Origin: JAHEDT01 sp963825615
GTDB taxonomy: Bacteria; Desulfobacterota; Desulfuromonadia; Desulfuromonadales; BM103
Direction: 5' to 3'
Length of the DNA: 64,000 nt
Assembly: GCA_963825615.1 (NCBI GenBank)
Contig: CAWGTV010000003.1
Coordinates: 124,001 to 188,000, forward strand
The notes beneath the pieces were generated by a model that worked only from the letters and a program-made list of their open reading frames with translations, was not told where the DNA came from and made no database searches. The stretch's first letter is position 1. Each line of letters begins with the position of its first letter. Shown piece by piece: positions 8,392 through 15,700 of this stretch. The position numbers and the translations under genes were made by a program.

Positions 8392-9118
8392 GACAGTCGA
8401 CCTGAAAAAGACATTTATCGGCCGCGGCCAGACGGTCTATGCCGTCGACGGCGTCACCACCCATATCAAACAGGGTGAAGTTGTGGTCATCATCGGCCCG
8501 TCCGGTTCCGGGAAATCAACGTTTTTGCGCTGTTTAAACGGCCTGGAGACCTTTACCTCCGGGCACATCATGATCGACGGCGTCGATCTCGCTGCCAAGA
8601 AGACCGACCTCAATCTGGTGCGTCGTGAAGTCGGCATGGTGTTTCAACAGTTCAACCTTTTCCCGCATAAGACCGTTTTGGAGAATATTGTCCTCGCCCA
8701 GCAGGTCGTTCGCAAACGCAAGACTGCGGAGGCCACCGAAAAGGCCCATATGCTACTACAGAAGGTCGGCATTGCCGAAAAGGAGAGCGAGTACCCGATT
8801 CGCCTCTCCGGTGGCCAACAACAGCGTGTGGCGATTGCCAGGGCCTTGGCCATGGACCCGAAAATTATGCTGTTCGATGAACCGACCAGTGCGCTCGACC
8901 CGGAGATGGTCGGCGAGGTGCTCGAAGTCATGAAACAACTGGCCCGCGAGGGTATGACCATGTGTGTCGTCACCCACGAAATGGGCTTTGCCCGTGAAGT
9001 CGCTGACCGCGTATTGTTCATGGACCAAGGAAAACTAGTCGAGGAAGGCACTCCAGAACATTTCTTTACGGCCCCGCAGGAAGAGCGCGCCAAGGCTTTC
9101 TTGAAACAAGTGCTCTAG
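8384..9118 (+). CDS. polar amino-acid ABC transporter ATPase (GlnQ/HisP type)
   Basis: 244 residues from a GTG start inside the end of the permease gene. Walker A is GPSGSGKST (about residues 37-45). Further motifs are QQFNLFPH at the Q-loop, signature LSGGQQQRVAIARALA, Walker B MLFDEPTSALDPE and the switch His in VTHEMGFA. These are diagnostic of the polar amino-acid uptake family. It completes the three-gene importer that begins with the binding protein at 6553, and a terminator follows. Confidence 0.95.
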   Translation: MIKTVDLKKTFIGRGQTVYAVDGVTTHIKQGEVVVIIGPSGSGKSTFLRCLNGLETFTSGHIMIDGVDLAAKKTDLNLVRREVGMVFQQFNLFPHKTVLENIVLAQQVVRKRKTAEATEKAHMLLQKVGIAEKESEYPIRLSGGQQQRVAIARALAMDPKIMLFDEPTSALDPEMVGEVLEVMKQLAREGMTMCVVTHEMGFAREVADRVLFMDQGKLVEEGTPEHFFTAPQEERAKAFLKQVL

Positions 9119-9143
9119 AGAATTGGCTACCTGTTGCACTACG

Positions 9144-9172
9144 AGGGCGCTTTGCAGCGCCCTTTCTGCTTT
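9144..9172 (+). terminator. intrinsic terminator after the amino-acid ABC operon
   Basis: AGGGCGC (9144-9150) and GCGCCCT (9157-9163) pair around TTTGCA, followed by TTCTGCTTT. The T-tract is short and interrupted, but the position 25 bases after the ATPase stop fits. Confidence 0.65.
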
Positions 9173-9269
9173 ATAGGCATTGCTGACAACAAACATTATG
9201 GGGTTGCTCAGGACTTCATATGAGTGTTCTTCTTGAGGTCTGTGATTATTTTTACAAAAAACGATTTTT

Positions 9270-9971
9270 ATGCAGATGAACCAGAACATTAAACAACTCC
9301 TGCGTCAGGGGGCTGCAGCCGCCTGGCCGATCTGTCTCGGCTATTTTCCCATCGGCCTGGCTTTGGGAGTTCTGGCACAAAAAGCCGGGCTGCCCTGGTG
9401 GGCAGTCGCCATGATGTCAGTGCTGGTTTTTGCCGGCAGCGCACAGTTTATCTGCGTTGCCATGCTCTCTGCCGGCGCATCAACGCCCGCGATCGTTCTG
9501 ACCACCTTTGTCGTCAATTTGCGGCACGTCCTGATGAGTTCAGCCCTTGCTGTCTACCTGCAAGGAGTCAATCGCGCGTTTTTGGCCCTCTACTCCTACG
9601 GCGTCACCGATGAGAGCTTCGCCGTCAACCTGACACGCTTTCGTGCGGGGGATTGGGGCCGCTGGCAGGCACTGGTCGTCAATCATCTGGCGAACGCAGT
9701 CTGGATCATGGCAACGATCTGCGGCGCACTGGTCGGCCAGTTTGTTCCTCAAGGCGCACTTGGGGTTGACTACGCCCTGACCGGCATGTTCATCTGCCTG
9801 CTGGTTTTTCAGTTGCAAGGACGTCTCTACATCGTCACCGGATTGCTGGCTGCGGCGCTGTCTGTTGCCTGGTACCTTTTGATTCCCGGAGACTCCTACA
9901 TTGTCGGTGCGTCAATGAGTGCGGCAACCATCGGCTACCTGCTGAAAAGACGCTACCGGAGGGGGAGATGA
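9270..9971 (+). CDS. azlC: branched-chain amino-acid exporter large subunit (AzlC)
   Basis: 233 residues with about seven hydrophobic segments. The AzlC family is recognised from the N-terminal GYFPIGLALGVLAQKAGL, then VFAGSAQFI, NLRHVLMSSAL and the GVTDESFAV motif. With the small subunit encoded next it forms an AzlCD exporter for branched-chain or related amino acids. The ATG at 9270 has no clear ribosome site; a second ATG lies two codons further in (9276). The start of azlD overlaps the stop by ATGA. Confidence 0.92.
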   Translation: MQMNQNIKQLLRQGAAAAWPICLGYFPIGLALGVLAQKAGLPWWAVAMMSVLVFAGSAQFICVAMLSAGASTPAIVLTTFVVNLRHVLMSSALAVYLQGVNRAFLALYSYGVTDESFAVNLTRFRAGDWGRWQALVVNHLANAVWIMATICGALVGQFVPQGALGVDYALTGMFICLLVFQLQGRLYIVTGLLAAALSVAWYLLIPGDSYIVGASMSAATIGYLLKRRYRRGR

Positions 9972-10291
9972 CCTTCAGCGACTACCTGCTCCTGTTTGGC
10001 GGCATGGGGCTGGCCACCTACCTCCCCCGCGCCCTGCCGCTGCTCTATTTAGCCCACAAGAAGATGCCACAGGGGCTGATCGACTGGCTCAGTCTCATTC
10101 CTGTGGCGATTCTCAGCGCCCTGCTCGCACCATCCCTTTTCGCCGATGCCGCGACGCGCACCTTCACCTTGGGCAAGCTGGAACTGCTGGTGGCGGTGCC
10201 AACCCTGATGTTTGCTCTAAAAACCCGCAGCCTTGGCGGGACGGTATTGGTCGGAATGCTGCTGTACTGGTTGGCAGGGATGATTTACTGA
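9968..10291 (+). CDS. azlD: branched-chain amino-acid exporter small subunit (AzlD)
   Basis: 107 residues and about four transmembrane helices. The family signature MGLATYLPRALPLL lies near the N-terminus. It overlaps azlC by ATGA behind a GGAGGGGGAG site, so the two subunits are coupled in translation. A strong two-way terminator follows. Confidence 0.92.
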   Translation: MTFSDYLLLFGGMGLATYLPRALPLLYLAHKKMPQGLIDWLSLIPVAILSALLAPSLFADAATRTFTLGKLELLVAVPTLMFALKTRSLGGTVLVGMLLYWLAGMIY

Positions 10292-10336
10292 CAAAAATTG
10301 CGACACCAAGCCCTGTTGACTGCCGTTATCCAGCGC

Positions 10337-10384
10337 AAAACCATAAAAGGGCCTGCACAGTGCCAGGCCCTTTTATGGTTTTTC
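10337..10384. terminator. bidirectional terminator between azlD and the SDR gene
   Basis: AAAACCATAAAAGGGCCTG (10337-10355) is perfectly complementary to 10364-10382 around an 8-base loop. The A-tract and T-tract on either side let it work in both directions. It separates the converging azlCD and SelW-SDR transcripts. Confidence 0.9.
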
Positions 10385-10433
10385 AGTTTGTGCATTTACC
10401 TTCTGCAACAACTCGCCAGGCAATAATGCTAAT

Positions 10434-11198
10434 TTACAAATTCTTCCTGTGAATGGCGAATGGCCCCCAGGCCTGATCAACGCACATGACCTCGAGGCTG
10501 TTGATGTTGACATGCGCAGGCCGGTTCACCACCCAGGTCACGGTTTCAGCAATATCCCCCGCCGTCAACGCTTCGGTACCGTCGTAGACCTTGGCCGCTT
10601 TATTATCATCTCCCTTGAAACGCACTTTGGAGAACTCGGTCTCCGCCATCCCCGGCTGAATACAGGTCACCCTGACCCGGGTGCCGATCAGGTCGGCCCG
10701 CAGGTTACGTGAGAACTGGTTGACGAAGGCCTTGGTGCCACCATAGACATTGCCGCCGGGATAGGGCCAGGCTCCGGCGGTGGAGCTGATGTTGACAATG
10801 TGGCCACGATTCCGCTCGACCATACCGGGGAGGATGGCGCGGGTACAGTACATCAGACCCTTGATATTGGTATCGACCATAGTCTCCCAGTCTTCAAGGA
10901 AAACCCGGTGGGACGGTTCGAGGCCAAGAGCCAGGCCGGCATTGTTGACCAGTACGTCAATGTCACGGAAGGGCTCTGGTAGAAAGGCCACGACGGCTTC
11001 AACCTCTGCATTATCCCTGACATCCAGTTGTGCGATGTGAACGCCGGCAGAGGACACCAGTTCATCACACAACTTTTCAAGCTTCTCCACACGACGCGCC
11101 GTCAAGATCAGCCGGTGCCCCTCGGCGGCAAAGGCCCGTGCACACGCCTCGCCAAAACCAGCGGATGCTCCAGTAATAAAAATGGTTTTAACAGTCAT
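10434..11198 (-). CDS. NAD(P)-dependent short-chain dehydrogenase, YdfG-like
   Basis: 254 residues, a classic SDR. The cofactor motif is TGASAGFGEA (about residues 9-18), followed by LDVRD, the NNAGLAL motif and the catalytic Ser-Tyr-Lys in ISSTAGAWPYPGGNVYGGTK. The segments AGFGEACARAF and DNTNIKGLMYCTRA-type spacing are closest to YdfG, an NADP-dependent 3-hydroxy-acid/serine dehydrogenase; the substrate here is inferred only. Its ribosome site (AAAGGAA) overlaps the end of the SelW-like gene 16 bases upstream, so both are probably one operon. Confidence 0.92.
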   Translation of the reverse strand: MTVKTIFITGASAGFGEACARAFAAEGHRLILTARRVEKLEKLCDELVSSAGVHIAQLDVRDNAEVEAVVAFLPEPFRDIDVLVNNAGLALGLEPSHRVFLEDWETMVDTNIKGLMYCTRAILPGMVERNRGHIVNISSTAGAWPYPGGNVYGGTKAFVNQFSRNLRADLIGTRVRVTCIQPGMAETEFSKVRFKGDDNKAAKVYDGTEALTAGDIAETVTWVVNRPAHVNINSLEVMCVDQAWGPFAIHRKNL

Positions 11199-11214
11199 GT
11201 TCTAAAAGTTCCTT

Positions 11215-11436
11215 TCATCTATCGGAGAGCCCCTTAAGGAGCTGCATCTCATCGGGGAAGACTCCGGTCTCTTTTTTTGAGTAGACCAGATCACCATCGA
11301 TGGTGACTTCGAAGACACCGCCGCTCGATTCGAGCAAGGCAACCTCGGCCCCGCAATGCTTTTTCAATAGGGCTGCCAGACTGACAGCTCGAGCTTCATA
11401 CCCTCACATGGTGCAATATTCAATACTCGCTTTCAT
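11215..11436 (-). CDS. SelW-like (Rdx family) selenoprotein with in-frame UGA
   Basis: ATG at 11436 follows GGAGG by 8 bases. The frame reads MKASIEYCTM, then TGA at codon 11 (11404-11406), and continues GYEARAVSLAALLKKHCG and on to a final TGA at 11215-11217, 73 residues in all. The C-x-x-U motif after a first beta strand, the following helix, SSGGVFEVTIDG and YSKKETGVFP are the pattern of the SelW/Rdx thioredoxin-like family, where U is selenocysteine. A fitting bSECIS hairpin lies directly downstream. The family is thought to be redox-active with thiol partners. The SDR gene starts 16 bases after the stop. Confidence 0.85.
11372..11403 (-). promoter_or_regulatory. bacterial SECIS element for the UGA of the SelW-like gene
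   Basis: In the mRNA, 21 bases after the UGA codon, GCUGUC (11388-11383) and GGCAGC (11377-11372) form a 6-bp stem (one G-U pair) closing the 5-base loop AGUCU. A G in the first two loop positions and a spacing of roughly 16-37 bases are what SelB-dependent SECIS elements require, and both are met. GGG just after the UGA may add a lower stem with the following CC. Confidence 0.7.
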
Positions 11437-11627
11437 CTACCTGCCCTCCGTGATGATGGCTTATCTGCACTTGCTGCGTTGATGCTGTCCTGAATTTATC
11501 GCATGTCAGGCCGGGAGGGAAAGACGAAAATAAAACCGATGAGAACAGCGCGGCAGAGAAAGCGCATCTTCATAATGATTTTATAGCAGTCTCTCGTCCT
11601 TGCGTCATTATCTTGCCTAGCGGGTAG

Positions 11628-11636
11628 TGGTATACT
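11628..11636 (+). promoter_or_regulatory. extended -10 promoter for the DCC-family gene
   Basis: TGGTATACT gives a TGn extension and a near-consensus TATACT -10 box. A weak -35-like TTATCT lies 17 bases before the -10. Transcription would begin about 20 bases before the ATG at 11667. Confidence 0.5.
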
Positions 11637-11666
11637 CTATGAAAGTCTTCAGAAAGAGAAAAACAT

Positions 11667-12062
11667 ATGTCTAACACCTACCCGCTCACGGTTTTTTACG
11701 ACGGCGCTTGCGGCGTCTGTTCCACGGAGATTCGCTATTATCGTTCTATCGCCGATCAACGGATTCAGTTTGTCAATATCGCCGCAGATGATTTTAACGC
11801 CCAAGATTACGGTAAAACAGTCAGCGAATTTCAGGAGCAACTGCATGCTCGTGCTGCTGACGGGCAATTCTTCACCGGGGTCGAGGCCTTTCGCAGACTC
11901 TGGGAAGGTCTGCCGTCACCGTTCTACCCCCTGCTCTCGGGTTTCGTCGGACTGCCTGGGATTCACCTGGCAGCACGGATCGGCTATGCAGTATTTGCCC
12001 GCTATCGGCATCTGCTCCCAGCCAGCCATGCAAAAAGCTGCCCGATAGCCAAGGAGCAGTAG
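11667..12062 (+). CDS. DCC-family (DUF393) thiol-disulfide oxidoreductase-like protein
   Basis: 131 residues. The hallmark FYDGACGVCSTEIRYY near the N-terminus contains the DxxCxxC motif that names the DCC family (PF04134). Later FFTGVEAFRRLWEG is the typical substrate-like helix. A hydrophobic C-terminal half (PLLSGFVGLPGI and ARIGYAVFAR) and a final Cys complete a normal-length member. Probably a cytoplasmic or membrane-associated redox protein. It is divergent from the SelW-like gene, another Cys/Sec redox protein, but no functional tie is shown. Confidence 0.88.
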   Translation: MSNTYPLTVFYDGACGVCSTEIRYYRSIADQRIQFVNIAADDFNAQDYGKTVSEFQEQLHARAADGQFFTGVEAFRRLWEGLPSPFYPLLSGFVGLPGIHLAARIGYAVFARYRHLLPASHAKSCPIAKEQ

Positions 12063-12152
12063 ATAACATGGATCGTTCAAGCAGTTTTAAATAATACTAA
12101 TTCTATGTTAAAATTTTAAGGTTGCTTATCCCAAATGAGGGAGCGAGGTCCC

Positions 12153-12581
12153 ATGAAGTTACGTGTTCTGGTCATTGACGATGACGCTGCAATCTGCAAC
12201 CTCCTGCAAACCGCTCTGAGCGGTCAGGGTTATGAAGTGTCAACTCTTGCCGACCCGAGCGAGTTTCCGTTCATCAACAAAGAGGCTTGCACCTGCCCTG
12301 CGGACCGGCCCTGCGCCGATATCATTATCGCCGACATCGTCATGCCAAAAGTCGATGGCGTCGACTTTTTCAAGCATCTTAAGGATACCGGGTGCTTCAC
12401 CCTCAACAGAGGGAATGTAGCGATCATGAGCGGGTATCTGACGATCCATTACATGAACGTGTTGAACAACCTCGGCATCCACTACTTTCGCAAGCCGTTC
12501 GAAATGCAAGAAATCTATACCTGGGTGGATGAGTGCAGGGAACGCATTGAAGCCCAGGGCAGCACGACCACGGCTCAATAG
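12153..12581 (+). CDS. single-domain response regulator with Cys-rich insert
   Basis: 142 residues from ATG 12153, chosen over ATG 12135 because the GGGAG site lies between them. The receiver fold is clear: VLVIDDDAAICNLL with the acidic pair, the phosphoacceptor Asp in ADIVMPKVDG (about residue 62), a Ser in AIMSG and a Lys in YFRKPFEM. There is no output domain. Between beta 2 and beta 3 it carries CTCPADRPC, an unusual three-cysteine insert that might bind metal. No kinase gene is adjacent, so its partner is elsewhere. Confidence 0.9.
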   Translation: MKLRVLVIDDDAAICNLLQTALSGQGYEVSTLADPSEFPFINKEACTCPADRPCADIIIADIVMPKVDGVDFFKHLKDTGCFTLNRGNVAIMSGYLTIHYMNVLNNLGIHYFRKPFEMQEIYTWVDECRERIEAQGSTTTAQ

Positions 12582-12640
12582 ACAGGCCACCGGGGAGCTT
12601 CTCTCGCAGGAAAGCCCCCTTCTATTCGACGGGCGGATCC

Positions 12641-13033
12641 ATGAACAACTACGCTATCGTGCGCCAGGAGCATCTCAACCATTACGGCTTCCTGTTCGGT
12701 GGCGCACTACTGCAGTGGGTCGATGAATACGCCTGGCTGGTGGCCTCCCTCGACTTCCCCAATTGCCCGCTGGTAACCGTGGGCATGGATCAGATCAGCT
12801 TCCGCAAACCGGTCGCCAACGGTTCCATCCTGCGCTTTCATATCAGGCCGATCAAGCGGGGCAAAACCTCAGTGCAATACGCGGTTGATGTCTTTGCCGA
12901 TGCCCCCGGCTCCACTGAAGAATCCGACGTCTTCTCCACGACCATCACCTTCGCCCATGTCGATACTCACGGCACCAAGCAGCCGCTGCCTCACAAGGGC
13001 ACGCTTCGTTCTGAGCAGGAAGACCGCAAGTAA
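12641..13033 (+). CDS. acyl-CoA thioesterase, hotdog fold (YciA-like)
   Basis: 130 residues. The N-terminal motif HLNHYGFLFGGALLQWVDE is the active-site helix region of YciA-type thioesterases, with the catalytic Asp after the GG pair. Then come VTVGMDQISFRKPV and a final strand TTITFAHVD. These proteins hydrolyse acyl-CoA esters in the cytoplasm. The ribosome site before the ATG is weak, but no better in-frame start exists. It follows the response-regulator gene by 59 bases and may be co-transcribed. Confidence 0.9.
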   Translation: MNNYAIVRQEHLNHYGFLFGGALLQWVDEYAWLVASLDFPNCPLVTVGMDQISFRKPVANGSILRFHIRPIKRGKTSVQYAVDVFADAPGSTEESDVFSTTITFAHVDTHGTKQPLPHKGTLRSEQEDRK

Positions 13034-13048
13034 AATCCGGGGAACAGC

Positions 13049-13960
13049 TCAATCCTCCACATCAATCTCAACAAAACACCAGCCGATATCTGGAATGAGC
13101 GCCTTGATATTGCGTTCGAGCTCGTTGATCGCCCTCGCAGCATCACCGACCGGCATGGATTCGCGCATGCGGATCTTTATGGCGAGCATGGCCTTGGGAC
13201 CCAGCTGCAATGTGACTGCGTTGTAAAGCTCAAGGACATCCTCATCATCCACAATAATGCTTTTGATTTTAGCGACCGTTTCGGGGTCGGCCGAGCGGCC
13301 GATCAGGAGAGCCTTGACTTTTATGGAGATAAAAACGGCGACCACCACCAGAAGCACGCCGATACAGATCGATCCGACAGCGTCGTAGACCGGGTTGCCG
13401 GTGAACACTGCGAGCATGACAAAGATTATAGCGAGGCACAGCCCGACCAGGGCAGCGTAGTCCTCTCCCAGCACCACGAGCAACTCCGAGCTACGCGTAT
13501 GTCGAATCCATTCACGCAGCGTTCTCTCGCCGCGCGCTTTTTTGATTTCCACCAGGCAGCCGCGCAGGCTGAGCCCTTCCATAACAATTGAGGCAAAAAG
13601 AACTGCGAACAGAATCCAGACATGACTCATCGCTTCCGGATGAAGCAGCTTGTGTGCCCCCTCGTAGATGGACAACAGGCCCCCGACCGAAAAGAGCAGA
13701 ATCGCCACCATAAATGACCAGAAGTAACTGGCTTTGCCATAGCCAAGCGGGTGCTCGACGTCGGCACTTTTCCGGGCACGCTTGAGCCCAACGAGCAGCA
13801 ACAGCTGGTTACCGCAATCGGCAATCGAATGCATGACTTCAGCAATGGCACTGCTGCTGCCGGTAAAATACGCAGCGATGGCTTTGGCGACGGCAACACC
13901 GAGATTGGCGAAGAAGGCATACATAATCGCCCTGGTCGGGTTGCTGCCTTGCGCTGACAT
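13049..13960 (-). CDS. cation diffusion facilitator (CDF) metal exporter, SLC30A9-like
   Basis: 303 residues from ATG 13960; an earlier TTG at 13978 is rejected because the AGGAGA ribosome site lies after it. Six transmembrane helices with metal-site residues in EVMHSIADCGNQ (helix 2) and GEDYAALVG (helix 5), the cytoplasmic motif HPLGYGKASYFWSF, and a C-terminal cytoplasmic alpha-beta domain. The helix 2 pattern HSxxDxxNQ is closest to the SLC30A9/ZnT9-like branch. It probably exports Zn, Co, Mn or Fe by proton exchange; the metal is not determinable. It converges with the thioesterase gene. Confidence 0.9.
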   Translation of the reverse strand: MSAQGSNPTRAIMYAFFANLGVAVAKAIAAYFTGSSSAIAEVMHSIADCGNQLLLLVGLKRARKSADVEHPLGYGKASYFWSFMVAILLFSVGGLLSIYEGAHKLLHPEAMSHVWILFAVLFASIVMEGLSLRGCLVEIKKARGERTLREWIRHTRSSELLVVLGEDYAALVGLCLAIIFVMLAVFTGNPVYDAVGSICIGVLLVVVAVFISIKVKALLIGRSADPETVAKIKSIIVDDEDVLELYNAVTLQLGPKAMLAIKIRMRESMPVGDAARAINELERNIKALIPDIGWCFVEIDVED

Positions 13961-14122
13961 AAACAATCTCCTGTTCAACAGTCAGATATGGGGCACATCC
14001 TTGCTAACTTGAGGCTTCAGTTTGCCCGCAGCCCAACGGTTACAAAAGTTTTACCTGCACCAGATCTTGATGAGTGCATAATCAAGTGACCTGTCCATCC
14101 ACCACAGCCCTGGAGGCGTACC

Positions 14123-14779
14123 ATGACGAACCCCGCCGAGACCCCGCGTTACAGCCCTGGTGAAGAGATTGCCAACAGCATCACCCATGGTGTCGGCCTG
14201 CTCCTGGCCGTTGCAGGGTTGGCTGTCCTCTGTATCGTTGCCAGTCACACCGGCAACCCCTGGCACCTGGTCAGCAGCATCGTCTTTGCCGTCACCCTGA
14301 TCCTGCAATATACCTTTTCAACGCTTTACCACAGCATTCAGCTGCCACGCGTCAAGAGCCTGCTGCGGGTCTTTGATCATTCGTCGATATTCCTGCTGAT
14401 TGCCGGTACGTACACCCCGTTTATGCTGGTCAATTTGCATGGGCCCTGGGGCTGGGCGCTGTTCGGTGTTGTTTGGACGCTGGCCCTCTGCGGAGTGCTT
14501 TTTCAGGTTTCGCTGCTGCGCCGCCGTCAGGGCTTGTCTCTGGCCCTCTACATCGCCATGGGGTGGGTGGTCGTGGTCGCCACCAAGCCGATGCTCCAGG
14601 CCGTGGCCCCGGGAGGGCTTATACTACTGCTGCTGGGCGGTCTGGCATATACATCGGGAGTATTTTTTTATACCTGGAAGAGTCTGCGCTATCACCATGC
14701 CGTCTGGCACGGGTTTGTCCTGGCCGGCAGCATACTGCATTACTTTGCCGTGCTCTTTTATGCGACCCCCAAGGGCTGA
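14123..14779 (+). CDS. hemolysin III family membrane protein (PAQR-like), copy 1
   Basis: 218 residues, seven predicted transmembrane helices. Family motifs: EEIANSITHGVG at the N-terminus, TFSTLYHSIQ, FDHSSIFLLIAGTYTPF and AVWHGFVLAGSILHYFAV near the C-terminus. The conserved His and Asp residues form the zinc site of PAQR/HlyIII proteins. The biological role of bacterial members is poorly known. A second paralogue lies at 30446. It converges with the arginase gene with a 17-base gap. Confidence 0.92.
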   Translation: MTNPAETPRYSPGEEIANSITHGVGLLLAVAGLAVLCIVASHTGNPWHLVSSIVFAVTLILQYTFSTLYHSIQLPRVKSLLRVFDHSSIFLLIAGTYTPFMLVNLHGPWGWALFGVVWTLALCGVLFQVSLLRRRQGLSLALYIAMGWVVVVATKPMLQAVAPGGLILLLLGGLAYTSGVFFYTWKSLRYHHAVWHGFVLAGSILHYFAVLFYATPKG

Positions 14780-14796
14780 CCGACAAAGGTCGCAGA

Positions 14797-15684
14797 TTAG
14801 AGGATACTCTTGCCAAACAGCGAAGCGACCAGCTGCACGGCAGTCTGAGCGGTCTGGTTGTGGATGTCGAGAATCGGGTTGATCTCGACGATGTCAAGGG
14901 AGCTCAAGCGCCTGGAATCGGCGACGATCTCCATGAGCAGCTGCGCTTCACGGTAGGTCAGGCCGCCGGGGACAAGCGTGCCCACACCCGGGGAAGCCTG
15001 GGGATCGAGCGCGTCGATATCCAGGCTGACATGCAGTCGTCGCCGATGTGCGAGCCGCGCAAGAGCCTCGACAGCAATCTTGGCCATCCCCCGCTCATCA
15101 ATATCGCGCATCGTGTAAACGGTCACACCACTCTCACTCAGACTCTGACGTTCCCCGGAATCGAGATCACGCACACCGATCATGACCACGTCCTGTGGCT
15201 GCAGGGTTGCGCCGGGTCCGCCCACATTCACGAGTTCCGGAAAACCACGCCCCAGCAGCAGCGCCAGGGACATACCATGGATATTGCCGGAAGGCGAAGA
15301 AGACGCGGTATTGAAATCCCCATGGGCATCAATCCAGAGAACGCCTGCCGGTTCCTGCTGGGTGACACCGGCGATGGTGCCGATCGAGATCGAGTGATCG
15401 CCGCCGAGGAAAACCGGAATGCGCCCTCGTTCGATGGCCTGCTGCCCAGCCAGGCAAGCCGCTTCACAGAGCGAACGGATCGAAGGCAGATAACGGTCGT
15501 TGCGTTCATGCGCCAGCGATTCGCGCACCGGTACCGCCAGGTTACCGACATCATGGACCTCGTAGCCCAACTGCTCGAGGCGGGCCGCCAAGCCAGCGTA
15601 ACGCAATGCGCCGGGGCCGAGATCGACACCACGATGCGACTGCCCGAGGTCAACCGGTACGCCGATAATCTGCACAACCTTCAT
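14797..15684 (-). CDS. rocF: arginase
   Basis: 295 residues. The bimetal site is seen in GGDHSISIG, WIDAHGDFN and DIDALDPQASPG, and IGVPVDLGQSHRGVDLGP is the true-arginase N-terminus (agmatinases differ here). It hydrolyses L-arginine to ornithine and urea. The next gene upstream on the same strand is a TIGR00300-type enzyme linked to ornithine conversion, only 16 bases away. Together they suggest a route from arginine to ornithine and on to proline. Ribosome site GGGGCGG is modest. Confidence 0.93.
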   Translation of the reverse strand: MKVVQIIGVPVDLGQSHRGVDLGPGALRYAGLAARLEQLGYEVHDVGNLAVPVRESLAHERNDRYLPSIRSLCEAACLAGQQAIERGRIPVFLGGDHSISIGTIAGVTQQEPAGVLWIDAHGDFNTASSSPSGNIHGMSLALLLGRGFPELVNVGGPGATLQPQDVVMIGVRDLDSGERQSLSESGVTVYTMRDIDERGMAKIAVEALARLAHRRRLHVSLDIDALDPQASPGVGTLVPGGLTYREAQLLMEIVADSRRLSSLDIVEINPILDIHNQTAQTAVQLVASLFGKSIL

Positions 15685-15700
15685 ATCCGCCCCGACTGTC

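Noticed and set aside
11488..11573. 25-codon minus-strand frame with a signal-like sequence upstream of the SelW-like gene
   Set aside because: Starts MKMRFLCRAVLIGF but stops quickly; no ribosome site and no continuation in another frame that I recognise.
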